Notes under the pieces: model-generated
What the model was told of the DNA's origin: nothing
The model's database searches: none
The model's input: only the letters and a program-made list of their open reading frames with translations
DNA from: Microbacterium sp. BLY
Lineage (GTDB): Bacteria > Actinomycetota > Actinomycetes > Actinomycetales > Microbacteriaceae
Direction of reading: 5' to 3'
DNA: 64,000 nt
Assembly: GCF_017939615.1 (NCBI RefSeq)
Contig: NZ_JAGKSR010000001.1
Coordinates: forward strand, 992,001 to 1,056,000
Position numbers and translations under genes: made by a program
Shown here: positions 1 to 7,940 of the stretch, one piece after another
How the letters are laid out: each line of letters opens with the position of its first letter
Numbering within the stretch: position 1 is the stretch's first letter

Positions 1-259
1 TGTCTGCGTCGGCGGTCACTCGAACACAGATCGGCACATCGCACGTGTGGAGGAGCTCGACGTCGCGCGTGAGCTCCCGGCCGGTGACGTGCTCGAAGAG
101 AAGACGCTGCGGGCGCACCATTCGCTCTCGACCCTCGCGACGAAGAGAGAACCTCCTGTACCCGTCGTCCGCGATCGCCCCGACCCACAGCCAGCAGTCA
201 TCCTCACGCGGCCCCGACACCACCTTGGCCATGAAGCGTTCGTACTCGCGAGCGTTCAC
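1..259 (-). CDS. HNH-endonuclease-like protein, truncated by window edge
   Basis: Reading leftward from a GTG at 259, the frame stays open to the window edge. It encodes a stretch with CWLWVGAIADDGYRRF, then QRLLFEHVTGREL, then LLHTCDVPICV. This is the layout of phage and mobile-element HNH endonucleases (CWxWxG, DGYGRF, LHxCDxPxCV), whose metal-binding histidine and cysteines lie in these blocks. The last HNH residues would lie beyond the edge, so activity cannot be judged. The start is six bases after the stop of the coiled-coil gene, which suggests translational coupling. This frame is much better supported than other short frames here. Whether it is a homing-type, phage or defence nuclease is unknown. 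Confidence 0.7.
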   Translation of the reverse strand, partial: MNAREYERFMAKVVSGPREDDCWLWVGAIADDGYRRFSLRREGRERMVRPQRLLFEHVTGRELTRDVELLHTCDVPICVRVTADAD

Positions 260-265
260 GGGCGA

Positions 266-709
266 TCACGCGGCGACGCCGGAGGCTGGCTGCTGCTCCT
301 GCTCGTCGACCGCAGGCATGGCGCCGCCGATCTCGTCACCATCAGCTGTTCGCTCTGCTCGTGTGCGCGGCGCGGGCGACTCTTCCAGCTTGGACAGCCG
401 GGTCACCTCAGTGGATGGAACACCGACGACATCTGCGATCGCCGTGACCGTTTCCAGCTCCCGCAACGCCCTGATGGCACGACCTTGGTCCCGCTCGAGC
501 AGCGCGTGCTTTGCCACGAATTCCTCCAGCACTCGCTCGCGTTCCGCGGCGAGACGATCGATCCGGTCCGCGTTGACGAAGAAAGCCGTGGCCGCGTCCT
601 CGATCCGCTGCTCTCGCATCCGCTGCTCTTCAAGCTGCGCCGCGCGAGCTGCGCGAACCCGCTCACGAATAGCCGTCTGCGATGTGCGTGTCGTCTTCGA
701 TTTCGACAT
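266..709 (-). CDS. Small coiled-coil protein, unknown function, mobile-element context
   Basis: A 147-aa protein with an Arg/Lys-rich N-terminus (MSKSKTTRTSQ), then about 80 residues of charged alternating helix (RVRAARAAQLEEQRMREQRI and ERERVLEEFVAKHALLERDQ) that looks like a coiled coil, then a short segment ETVTAIADVVGVPSTEVTRL resembling a small helix-turn-helix. The acidic, Pro/Gln-rich tail looks disordered. There is no signal peptide or membrane segment. A GGAG lies nine bases before the ATG. It is transcribed with the downstream HNH-like gene, and tandem hairpins lie just upstream. A DNA-binding or relaxosome accessory role is possible but is inference. Confidence 0.65.
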   Translation of the reverse strand: MSKSKTTRTSQTAIRERVRAARAAQLEEQRMREQRIEDAATAFFVNADRIDRLAAERERVLEEFVAKHALLERDQGRAIRALRELETVTAIADVVGVPSTEVTRLSKLEESPAPRTRAERTADGDEIGGAMPAVDEQEQQPASGVAA

Positions 710-1038
710 AGGGGTACTCCGCGGAAGAACGTGCCGTGGACAACGCCGACCGAGCGCACCTGACCACCTGTGGACAGCACGAGCTAACGCCCGGGCTCAT
801 CCTGCCCACAGGATGGACAGCTGCGCTGAACTGACACCACCCTCCGGGCGGAGCAGCACTATGTCCTCCGGACGGGTAAGGGGCACCTTGCGGTGCCCCT
901 GCGAGGGTCCCCCCTCGCGCTCCGGACAGCGCCAAGGCTACAGACGCACCCCGACCCGACACCCGCCCCCTCCCACAGACACCTAACGGTCACCGAGCTC
1001 CGCTACCCCCGCGGGCTCAGGATCTTCCGAGTTAAATG
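710..1038. other. Non-coding gap with two tandem hairpins (oriT-like candidate)
   Basis: No convincing gene lies between the coiled-coil gene and the CHAT gene. The notable content is two adjacent perfect hairpins: AGGGGCACC (879-887), loop TTGC, GGTGCCCCT (892-900), directly followed by GCGAGGG (901-907), loop TCCC, CCCTCGC (912-918). Neither has a T-tract typical of a terminator. Paired hairpins beside a short unpaired stretch (GGGTAAG, 874-880) occur at transfer origins of mobilisable elements. Together with the HNH and coiled-coil genes this suggests the end of a mobile element, with the chromosome proper starting near the CHAT gene. Confidence 0.45.
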
Positions 1039-3483
1039 TCAGAATCCGTTGCCGTGGCACTGGAACGGGGCGGAAACCCCCGTCTCCGAGGCGGCTCGTG
1101 CCAGCGCCTCCGCGGGGCGCACGCCCGCGGCGAGCTCCCCGTGCACGGCCGTGAGGAGCTCGCAGGCGTCGTCGTCCGGCACGATGACGGGAGCGGCGAT
1201 CACGCAGTCCGTGCCGGCGTGCAGCCAGACGCGTGTCATTCCCAGGGCCTCCTCGCCCCAGCGCACCGAGGAGCGGCCCAGCTCGCACGCCGAGAGGATC
1301 ACCGTGCCCGGAACCCGGGGGATGAGGTCGACGTCGTAGCCGAACAGGACCCCGTCGGCGAGCTCGAACCCCGAGAACAGGGGGTTGTCGACGGCGTGGC
1401 GGCCGTGGGCGGCGATGTGCAGGACGTCGACGGTGCCGGCGAGCTCGGTCGTGCTCGTGACCGTCGCCTCCGCGTCCTGCAGCGTGCGCGTCGTCCCCCG
1501 TCCCGCCCATGATCCCGCCGCACGCCGGACCTCTTCGACCGCGCGCGGGACCCGGGGTCCCGCCGCGAAGCCCACGGTGGGAGCCGCGCGCGCAGGCGCG
1601 GGGGCGTCGAGCCACCGGGAGACCGAGGTCGCGATCGTGAACGGCACCCCGTGCATGCCGGGGAGCATCCCCCACGGCACCCCGCCGAGGATTCCCGGCA
1701 CCGTGAGGAGGAGGCGGCGTGCCCCCGCCGCGGCGTGTCGCATCGGGCGGAGCAGTTCGTCGTCGAGGACCGCGAGGCGGGCCGCGAGGCTCCGCGCGGT
1801 CACGGGGCCCATCCCCCCGCCGCGCGTGAGGGCGGCCATGTCGAGGTCGGCGCGGAGGCCGTCGAGGGCGTCGCGCACCCGCGGCCAGGAGAGGTCGAGC
1901 ACGGTCGCACCCGCGCCCTCCACCACGACACCGTGGAGCCCGCTCCCGGTGTACACGTAGGCCAGGACGGCCGTGTCCGCGGGGAGGAGCGCGGACACCT
2001 CCTCCCGTGTGCGGCGTTCCCTCGTCGCGCCGGAGCCGGTCGCGGCCCACTGGCGCTCCCGCACGCGGTCGCGGAGGGCGCGGACGGTCGGGTCGGTCGT
2101 CCAGTCGGCCCCCGCGAGATCGGCGCGCAGCATGCGCAGCTCCGCCAGGTCGGCGGCGAGGGCGTCGTCGTGCGGCGGACGGACCGGGGCGACCTGCTGA
2201 CTGAGGTGACGGGCGCGCTCCGACCACTCGAACACGGTGTCGGGGTCGCGACGACGGACGGCGGCGGTGAGCCCCGCGAACACGAGGTCGCTCGCATGCA
2301 TCGCGACCGAGGCCTGGAGGTCGAGCGCCCCGAACGACCGCTGCCAGGCCGACAGCAGATCGAGTCCCGTGGCAGCAGCCCGCAGCACCTCCCGGTCGCG
2401 CCCCCGCCCGGCGGCGCGCGCGGCGCGGACCTCCTGCGCCCGGATGCGCAGCGGCGTCGGGGCGGAGGCCGGGATGCGCGGGAGGCGGCCGGTGCCGTCG
2501 CGGCGGGCGCTCAACCGCAGCCCGGTGGCCTCCGTGCGGAAACCGCTCCGGTCGAGTTCCTGCGCGACGTGCTCGAACGCGGCCGCATCCGCCGGACGGT
2601 CGGGGCGGGTCCGCTGCCGGGCCTCGAGTTGCACGGCGGTGGCGCGCGCCGCCCAGCCGCTGCTGCCGAGCGCGGTGAAGCGGCGGGCGGCCGTCCGGGC
2701 CGTGCGCTCCGCCGCCCGCGGGTCGTGCCGGACGAGCGAGCGGGCGAGGTGGAACTCCGCCTCCCCGCGGGCCTGCCGCATGCGCTGCGCCCCGAACTGC
2801 ACGGCGACGCGGCCGAGCAGCGCCTCCGCCTCGGTCGTCAGCCCGGCGTCACGGAGCACCTCGGCGCGGTCGAGATCGCTGATCGCGGTGGCCAGGGGAC
2901 TGGTGGCTGCGAAGGTCGGCCGCGACGCGGCCATGAGGCGCAGCGCCGACACGAGGTCTCCGCCGAGGAGGGCGGCGTAGCCGAGGTTGTGCGTGGCCTC
3001 GGCGAGGGAGTCCCGCTCGTCGTGCGCCTCGTAGATCGCAATCGCCCGGCGGAGGTCCGCCATGCAGCTGTCCAGCCGGTGGCGCTGCATGCGCACGACC
3101 GAGCGGTTCATCAGGCAGTTGGCGAGCGCCGTGGTCTCGTCGCCGGTGGCGGAGAGGGCATCGATCGCCGTGGTGAGGCTCGCCTCCGCCTCCTCCATCC
3201 GGCCGCCGTGCATGAGGAGGGCGCCGAGCTGCCCGCCCAGCAGAGCGACGGTCTCGGCCTGCAGGCCGCCGCGCGCCAACGCCTCCCGGCACAGCGCCTC
3301 CGCCGCCGCCGGTTCGCCGGTCTGCACGAGGACGTAGGCGGTGGTGCCGTCGATGCGGGCGCGGAGATCGGCGTCGGTGGTCCGCGCGGCAGCCTGCTCG
3401 AGGGCCCGGCGTGCGCGCGGGAACCGTCGGGAGTTCGCCGCCTCGACGCCGCGTCGGTGCAGCTCGCTCGCGGACAGGGGCAT
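1039..3483 (-). CDS. TPR-CHAT caspase-like protease
   Basis: An 814-aa cytoplasmic protein. Residues about 1-330 are helical tetratricopeptide-type repeats (for example FPRARRALEQAAARTTDADL and EAEASLTTAIDAL). The C-terminal third is a CHAT domain (caspase HetF associated with TPRs). The dyad is intact: His in LHIAAHGRH near residue 691 and Cys in VILSACELG near residue 732. CHAT proteins cleave or scaffold partner proteins; known examples act in Craspase and in gasdermin-linked phage defence. The gene is last in a sigma factor/partner/subtilisin/CHAT cassette, starting about 50 bases after the subtilisin stop. The substrate is unknown. The subtilisin linker or the 151-aa sigma-associated protein are plausible targets by context only. 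Confidence 0.85.
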   Translation of the reverse strand: MPLSASELHRRGVEAANSRRFPRARRALEQAAARTTDADLRARIDGTTAYVLVQTGEPAAAEALCREALARGGLQAETVALLGGQLGALLMHGGRMEEAEASLTTAIDALSATGDETTALANCLMNRSVVRMQRHRLDSCMADLRRAIAIYEAHDERDSLAEATHNLGYAALLGGDLVSALRLMAASRPTFAATSPLATAISDLDRAEVLRDAGLTTEAEALLGRVAVQFGAQRMRQARGEAEFHLARSLVRHDPRAAERTARTAARRFTALGSSGWAARATAVQLEARQRTRPDRPADAAAFEHVAQELDRSGFRTEATGLRLSARRDGTGRLPRIPASAPTPLRIRAQEVRAARAAGRGRDREVLRAAATGLDLLSAWQRSFGALDLQASVAMHASDLVFAGLTAAVRRRDPDTVFEWSERARHLSQQVAPVRPPHDDALAADLAELRMLRADLAGADWTTDPTVRALRDRVRERQWAATGSGATRERRTREEVSALLPADTAVLAYVYTGSGLHGVVVEGAGATVLDLSWPRVRDALDGLRADLDMAALTRGGGMGPVTARSLAARLAVLDDELLRPMRHAAAGARRLLLTVPGILGGVPWGMLPGMHGVPFTIATSVSRWLDAPAPARAAPTVGFAAGPRVPRAVEEVRRAAGSWAGRGTTRTLQDAEATVTSTTELAGTVDVLHIAAHGRHAVDNPLFSGFELADGVLFGYDVDLIPRVPGTVILSACELGRSSVRWGEEALGMTRVWLHAGTDCVIAAPVIVPDDDACELLTAVHGELAAGVRPAEALARAASETGVSAPFQCHGNGF

Positions 3484-3531
3484 CCGTCCAGGATGCCGTG
3501 CGACGACGCTCCCGGGGAAGAGGACGAAGGC

Positions 3532-5109
3532 TCAGCGGCGGTCGTGCGGCGTCGGCAGCGCGGCGAGCACGGCATCGACGGCCTTCGTGGCGACGGCGGG
3601 CTCCACCCCCTCGGTCGGGACCGGCCCGAGCTGCGCGGCGATCCGGCCGGCGATGTAGGGGGCCGCGAACGACGTGCCGCTCCACACCGCGAAGCCGCCC
3701 CGGTAGTCGTCCGGGTCGAGGGTCTCGCGGGGCAGCCCGTCGACGTCCGCGCGGGTCGCCGCCTGCGCGCCGCCGACGAAGGCCGGCGACGTGCTGACCA
3801 CTGCGGCACCCGGGGCGTAAACCTGCACCCACGGGCCCACGTTGGAGAAGAGGGCGACCGAGTGGGCCGACGGGTTGAGTGCGCCGACGGACACGTGCGG
3901 GGCGCCGTCGTCGGACGGCAGCCCGTTGTCGGAGCCGGGCCAGGGCCACAGCGAGGCGGGGAAGGAGGGGCGATCGATCGCGTCGTTGCCGGCGGAGCAG
4001 ACGACCACACAGCCGAGTTCCCTGGCCTTCCCGAGGAGGTCGAACAGCGTCCTGCTGAACAGGCCGTCGGTCGGGGTCTCGTGGTAGTAGCTGAGGGACA
4101 GGTTGAGGACGTCGATGGGGAAGCCCGTCGACGGGTCATCGCGGTGCCGCCGCAGCAGCTCCACGACCTGCGCGATGGTCTCCAGCAGGGTGCTCTCGTC
4201 GATCACCCCGAGTGCTCCGGCGACGCGGATCGAGAGGATGTCGGCGTCCGGGGCGGCTTGGCGCACCAATCCCGCGATGAACGTGCCGTGTCCGGCCACC
4301 GCGTCGATCTCGCCGTCGAGCTGCCCGTACAGGTCGGGGTAGCGCTCCGGGTCGGCATCGTCGGTGAGGCCGACGGGGACGCCGTCCAGCTCGACGTGCC
4401 GGGTGACGACGTCGGAGGGCAGCCAGGAATGCTCGCCGCAGCCCGTGTCCAGGATCGCGACGACGGGACGGCGGCCCTGTTCCGGAGCGGGCGCGCGGGT
4501 CGGGGCCGGGCCGAGCCAGGTGACCGGCTGCCGGGCGCCCCGTCCGGGCTCCAGGTAGTCGTCGCTGCCGCCTCCGCCGGGGGCGGCGCCACGGACCGGG
4601 TTGGTCCGGGTGAAGGGGTTGGTCCGGGTGAACGGGTTGGTCCGGGTGAAGGGGTTCAGCCCGACCGGATCGATCGAGAGGACGTGTTCGAGGCTCGTCC
4701 GGGGCATGGTCGAGCGGGACAGGCGGCGCGCCCGCTGCAGGACGCGCCAGGCGTCCGGGGCCACGGGCGACTCGCCGCGGGTCGGCTCATCGGGTGTCGC
4801 GAGGCGCGCCCGCACGAATCCCGCGACGCCGGGGACCAGCTCGCCGTCGTCGGTGCCGATCCTGCGCCCTCGATCCTCGATCTCCAGCCGCCAGCCGAAC
4901 GAGTCGGCCGCGTCCCGCAGGGCACGCAGCTCGCGGTCGTAGGCCTCCTGCTCGCCGAGGGCGCGAGTGATCAGCAGGCGCTCGCGCAGGTAGGCGGTGG
5001 GGAACGCGCGGATCCCGTCCACCGGCTCGGTGCTCGGGTCGAGGGCGGTGCCGCGCCGGATCGATCCCTCCGCGCGGTCCTGCCAGGTCCATCCCTGGGG
5101 CTGCTCCAT
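3532..5109 (-). CDS. Intracellular subtilisin-like (S8) serine protease
   Basis: A 525-aa protein with no signal peptide or membrane segment, so it is probably cytoplasmic. The catalytic triad is complete: Asp in VVAILDTGCG near residue 221, His in GHGTFIAG near 273 and Ser in SGTSFAAP near 480. The oxyanion Asn lies in CSAGND. About 165 extra N-terminal residues precede a linker with three copies of NPFTRT and a Gly/Pro-rich stretch, then the protease domain. GAGAGG upstream of the ATG fits a ribosome binding site. It sits between the 151-aa sigma-associated gene and the CHAT gene in one transcription unit. The linker repeats may be a processing or docking site. Confidence 0.9.
   Translation of the reverse strand: MEQPQGWTWQDRAEGSIRRGTALDPSTEPVDGIRAFPTAYLRERLLITRALGEQEAYDRELRALRDAADSFGWRLEIEDRGRRIGTDDGELVPGVAGFVRARLATPDEPTRGESPVAPDAWRVLQRARRLSRSTMPRTSLEHVLSIDPVGLNPFTRTNPFTRTNPFTRTNPVRGAAPGGGGSDDYLEPGRGARQPVTWLGPAPTRAPAPEQGRRPVVAILDTGCGEHSWLPSDVVTRHVELDGVPVGLTDDADPERYPDLYGQLDGEIDAVAGHGTFIAGLVRQAAPDADILSIRVAGALGVIDESTLLETIAQVVELLRRHRDDPSTGFPIDVLNLSLSYYHETPTDGLFSRTLFDLLGKARELGCVVVCSAGNDAIDRPSFPASLWPWPGSDNGLPSDDGAPHVSVGALNPSAHSVALFSNVGPWVQVYAPGAAVVSTSPAFVGGAQAATRADVDGLPRETLDPDDYRGGFAVWSGTSFAAPYIAGRIAAQLGPVPTEGVEPAVATKAVDAVLAALPTPHDRR
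4599..4656 (-). repeat. 18-bp tandem repeat encoding NPFTRT
   Basis: Three direct 18-bp copies (4599-4616, 4617-4634, 4635-4652) plus four bases of a fourth. Only one base differs between copies. On the coding strand they encode NPFTRT three times followed by NPVRG, between the N-terminal extension and the protease domain of the intracellular subtilisin. Copy number could change by slippage without breaking the frame. Confidence 0.95.
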
Positions 5110-5156
5110 CGGTCATCCTCTCCGTGGGGACGTCGGCCGCATCGCCGGCGTCGAGG

Positions 5157-5612
5157 TCACAACTCGAACTGCGGTGTCTCGAGGGTGCGGGTCTCGTCGC
5201 CGACGGTCGCGGTCAGGCGCACGCGGCTCAGGCCCGGAGTCACTTCGTCGAACACGAACCGACCGGTCTCCGCCGGGGTCGTGGTGCGCTCGCGCTCGCC
5301 TTGCCGCAGCACGATCTCCGCCGCGGCGGTGTCCACCCAGCCGTCGATCCGTCGTCGCCCGGAGGCGGTGGTGGTGACGTGCAGGAGGATGCTCGTGGTG
5401 CCGTCGCTGAACTGCAGGGTGAGGGCGTCCGTCTCCCCGCGCACCGCTCCGAGCTGTCCTTCGACGAGGGTCAGCAGGGCGTACTCGCGGTTGAGGCCGT
5501 CCGCGGCGACCGCGGCGACCATCCGATCGATCAGTCCCGCGGGCACGGGGTCGATCTCTCCCCAGAGGCGGCGCAGGCGGGCGAAGAGCTGCGCGTCGTC
5601 TTCGTCGCTCAC
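5157..5612 (-). CDS. Sigma-associated protein with CnaB/carboxypeptidase-regulatory-like C-terminus
   Basis: A 151-aa protein starting at a GTG that overlaps the sigma factor stop (GTGA). The longer open frame upstream is a shadow of the sigma gene, so this start is preferred. The N-terminal half (LFARLRRLWGEIDPVPAGLI, then helices ending LLTLVEGQLG) looks helical. The C-terminal half is beta-rich (IDGWVDTAAAEIVLRQ, ETGRFVFDEVTPGLSRVRL), resembling a carboxypeptidase-regulatory or CnaB-like fold. There are no membrane segments. The four-base overlap with the sigma gene implies coupled synthesis, so a role as anti-sigma factor, co-regulator or protease substrate is a reasonable guess. No function is established. 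Confidence 0.8.
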   Translation of the reverse strand: MSDEDDAQLFARLRRLWGEIDPVPAGLIDRMVAAVAADGLNREYALLTLVEGQLGAVRGETDALTLQFSDGTTSILLHVTTTASGRRRIDGWVDTAAAEIVLRQGERERTTTPAETGRFVFDEVTPGLSRVRLTATVGDETRTLETPQFEL

Positions 5613-6241
5613 GGTCGTCCCTCCGTCCGGGAGGCCGGGGCGTCGAGGAGGTCGCGGAGCTTCGCGAGGCACCGTCGACGCGTCGGGCCGATGCTGCCGA
5701 CCGGCATCGACAGGTCCTGGGCGAGGCGCGCGTAGTCCGGGCGGTCCTCGAACGCGATGACGCGCAGGAGGCGCTGGCACCGTTCGGCGAGGCGGCGGAC
5801 GGCTGCCCAGAGCCGCCGGTTCTCGTCCTCGAGTGTGGCGTGCTCCTCGGCGGAGGCCTGCTCCGGCAGCAGCGCGTCGAGGTCGTCGGATTCGGCGGTG
5901 TCGATGCGTCCGTGCGCCTTGCCGACCTTCCAGGCCTCCCGCCGGGCGGTCGTGGTCAGCCAGGCGGAGACCGCGCGGGGGTCGGCGATCGATCCGTGGC
6001 CGCGCACGAGCTGGAGCCAGGTGGTCTGCACCACGTCTTCCGCGAGCGCGTGTCCGAGACCGTAAGCGCGCACGACATGCCAGAGCACGGGCGTCATCAG
6101 ACGCACGAGCTCGTCCATCGCACGGCTGTCGCCCTCGCGCCACGCACCGAAGAGGTCGGCGGCACGTTCCCATCGCGCGCGGCCGTCGTCGGATGCCGGA
6201 TCGAAGGCGGCGCCGGGAGCACCGTCGATCATGAAGCCCAT
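5609..6241 (-). CDS. RNA polymerase sigma-70 family factor (ECF-like)
   Basis: A 210-aa protein with region 2 features (DLFGAWREGDSRAMDELV, AEDVVQTTWLQLV) and a region 4 helix-turn-helix (DYARLAQDLSMPVGSIGPTR). I start at the ATG of MGFMIDG, which has GGTAGGTG upstream; an upstream ATG would add 15 residues with no clear ribosome site. It heads the cassette, and its stop overlaps the next start by four bases. It probably directs transcription of this operon or of a stress regulon. No cognate promoter motif was identified with confidence. Confidence 0.85.
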   Translation of the reverse strand: MGFMIDGAPGAAFDPASDDGRARWERAADLFGAWREGDSRAMDELVRLMTPVLWHVVRAYGLGHALAEDVVQTTWLQLVRGHGSIADPRAVSAWLTTTARREAWKVGKAHGRIDTAESDDLDALLPEQASAEEHATLEDENRRLWAAVRRLAERCQRLLRVIAFEDRPDYARLAQDLSMPVGSIGPTRRRCLAKLRDLLDAPASRTEGRP

Positions 6242-6318
6242 TGTGATCACACCTACCAGGAGCGCGGCAAGGCCTCGGTGATACATGCGGCGTCCCGGAT
6301 GCTCGGTAGCGTGGAGGG

Positions 6319-6537
6319 GTGATCGCTGTCGTCGTCGTTCTGTTCCTCAATGCGGGCTTCAACGTGCTCGTCTGGCCGCGCTTCTACAAGCGCGTCGCGG
6401 ACGACCCGCGGGCGCGCGACGAGAACGGCAAGGCGACGCCGTTCCTCCGTGTGCACGTCATCCTCATCGCGATCGCACTGGTGCTCGCCGTCGCATCCGC
6501 GGTGGCGGGGGTCACGCTCCTCGCCATCGAGCCGTAG
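6319..6537 (+). CDS. SCO4848-family small membrane protein
   Basis: A 72-aa protein with two membrane segments (VVVLFLNAGFNVLVW and VHVILIAIALVLAVASAVAG) separated by a basic loop with WPRFYKRVADDPR. This matches the SCO4848 family of small actinobacterial inner-membrane proteins of unknown function. The GTG lies six bases after a TAGCGT -10 box (6307-6312), indicating a leaderless transcript. It is divergent from the sigma cassette. Confidence 0.8.
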   Translation: MIAVVVVLFLNAGFNVLVWPRFYKRVADDPRARDENGKATPFLRVHVILIAIALVLAVASAVAGVTLLAIEP

Positions 6538-6568
6538 CCCAGCGCCCCGCACGCGCCGCGTCGTGCCC

Positions 6569-7870
6569 TCAGTCCGTCCCGAACTGGCGGGCATGCGCGG
6601 CCCACTGCGCTTCGACCGGGAGGCTGCGCAGGGCGTGGTTCCCGATCGCGAGGGCGGCAGCCACCACGCACAGTGCCGCGCAGAGGAGGAGCGTGCCCTG
6701 GCGCCCGACCCACGCCAGGCCGAAGCCGGCGATGAGCGGAGCGAGCGGCATCGCGCCCATCGCGAGGATTCCGATGGCGCTGTTCGCGCGTCCCAGCAGG
6801 CGTGACGGCGTGGCCACCATGAAGTAGCCCATCATCCCCGCGTTCAGCGCCGGGACGAGGAAGACGGAGGCGCCGAGGGCGACGGCGACCGCCCACGGGG
6901 CCGACACGAACGACAGCACGATAGCGCCCATCGCGACGACCGCGAGGCCGCCGATGGTGAGCAACCCGGCCGGGATCCGCGGCACGAGGAGCGGGGCGAC
7001 GACCGCGCCCACGAGCATCACGGCGCCGATCGCGGCGCTGATGGTGCCGATGAGCAGCTCGGAGTGCCCCGCCTGCTGCAGCGCGTAGACGACCGTGGTG
7101 ATCGCGGCGTTGAATCCGAGGTTGATGATCGTCATGATGAGCATCACGCCGCCGAGGTCGGGGCGGGAGAGCAGCCAGGTGAAGCCTTCCCGGAGTTCGC
7201 GTCCGGCGTGCGGGCGGACGGCGGGTGCGTCGTCGTCCGCGTCGTCCGCGGCGCCGGTGTCGGCGACGCCCGCGCGCCGGGCCTGACGCCCGAGCAGCCC
7301 GGCGGTCACAGCGGCGACGAGGTGGGCGAGGGTCATGACCGCGCCGACGAGCCAGCCGCCCACGCCCAGCAGCAGACCGCCGAGCGGCCCGCCCGCGAGC
7401 TGGAGGGCGGCGTCGCGCCCCTGGTTCGCGGCCTGCGCTCGCCCCATCGCGTCGTCCGGGACGATCTCCTTGAGTGCGCTCTCGCCCGCGACGTCGAAGA
7501 GGCCGCTGCGTGCGGCCAGCAGCACGTCGATCACGAGGAGGGTGGCGAAGGTGAGCGCGCCGGAGAGGGCGAGGAGGGTGAACGCTCCGGCCAGCGCCAC
7601 CCCGAGGAGCGAGCCGACGAGCATGAGCACGATGCGCCGGTGCCGGTCGGCGAGGATGCCCCCGACGAGGGTCAGCAGCAGGCGGGCGATCATCCCGGCG
7701 CCGGCGATGATGCCGGCCTGGGCCGGATCGTTCGTGACGATGAGCGCCAGGAGGGGCACCGCGAACCCGAACAGGGCGGAGGCCAGTCCCTTGCTCGTGT
7801 CGCTCACGAGCCAGGTGACGTAGCGCGTGTTGCGCCACAGGCGGTGGGGCATCGTCGGCGTCGTGGTCAT
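6569..7870 (-). CDS. MFS efflux transporter
   Basis: A 433-aa protein starting at MTTTPTMPHRL; an upstream in-frame ATG lies within the operator and is not used. About twelve hydrophobic segments with a central charged loop rich in Asp (DTGAADDADDDAPAVRP) match the major facilitator superfamily, EntS/macrolide-efflux branch. The cytoplasmic loop GILADRHRRIVLM is the MFS motif A equivalent. It is divergent from an ArsR-type regulator with a perfect inverted repeat in between, so it is very likely repressed by that regulator. The substrate is unknown; a drug or metabolite exporter is likely. Confidence 0.88.
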   Translation of the reverse strand: MTTTPTMPHRLWRNTRYVTWLVSDTSKGLASALFGFAVPLLALIVTNDPAQAGIIAGAGMIARLLLTLVGGILADRHRRIVLMLVGSLLGVALAGAFTLLALSGALTFATLLVIDVLLAARSGLFDVAGESALKEIVPDDAMGRAQAANQGRDAALQLAGGPLGGLLLGVGGWLVGAVMTLAHLVAAVTAGLLGRQARRAGVADTGAADDADDDAPAVRPHAGRELREGFTWLLSRPDLGGVMLIMTIINLGFNAAITTVVYALQQAGHSELLIGTISAAIGAVMLVGAVVAPLLVPRIPAGLLTIGGLAVVAMGAIVLSFVSAPWAVAVALGASVFLVPALNAGMMGYFMVATPSRLLGRANSAIGILAMGAMPLAPLIAGFGLAWVGRQGTLLLCAALCVVAAALAIGNHALRSLPVEAQWAAHARQFGTD

Positions 7871-7877
7871 GGCACGA

Positions 7878-7911
7878 GAATAGTTGCGCAAGAACTATTG
7901 CGCAACTATTC
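7878..7911. promoter_or_regulatory. Operator between MFS and ArsR-type genes
   Basis: A perfect inverted repeat with 14-base arms: GAATAGTTGCGCAA (7878-7891) and TTGCGCAACTATTC (7898-7911), six-base spacer. A further palindromic half, CGCAATTGCG, follows at 7915-7924, just before the TAGGAT -10 box of the regulator. The position fits autoregulated binding by the adjacent winged-helix protein. Confidence 0.85.
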
Positions 7912-7940
7912 GTGCGCAATTGCGTGACTAGGATCGGGGA

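Noticed and set aside
1651..5760. A 1369-codon plus-strand frame opposite the CHAT and subtilisin genes
   Set aside because: Low-complexity Arg/Gly/Glu product crossing several real genes and their boundaries; the minus-strand genes have intact catalytic motifs.
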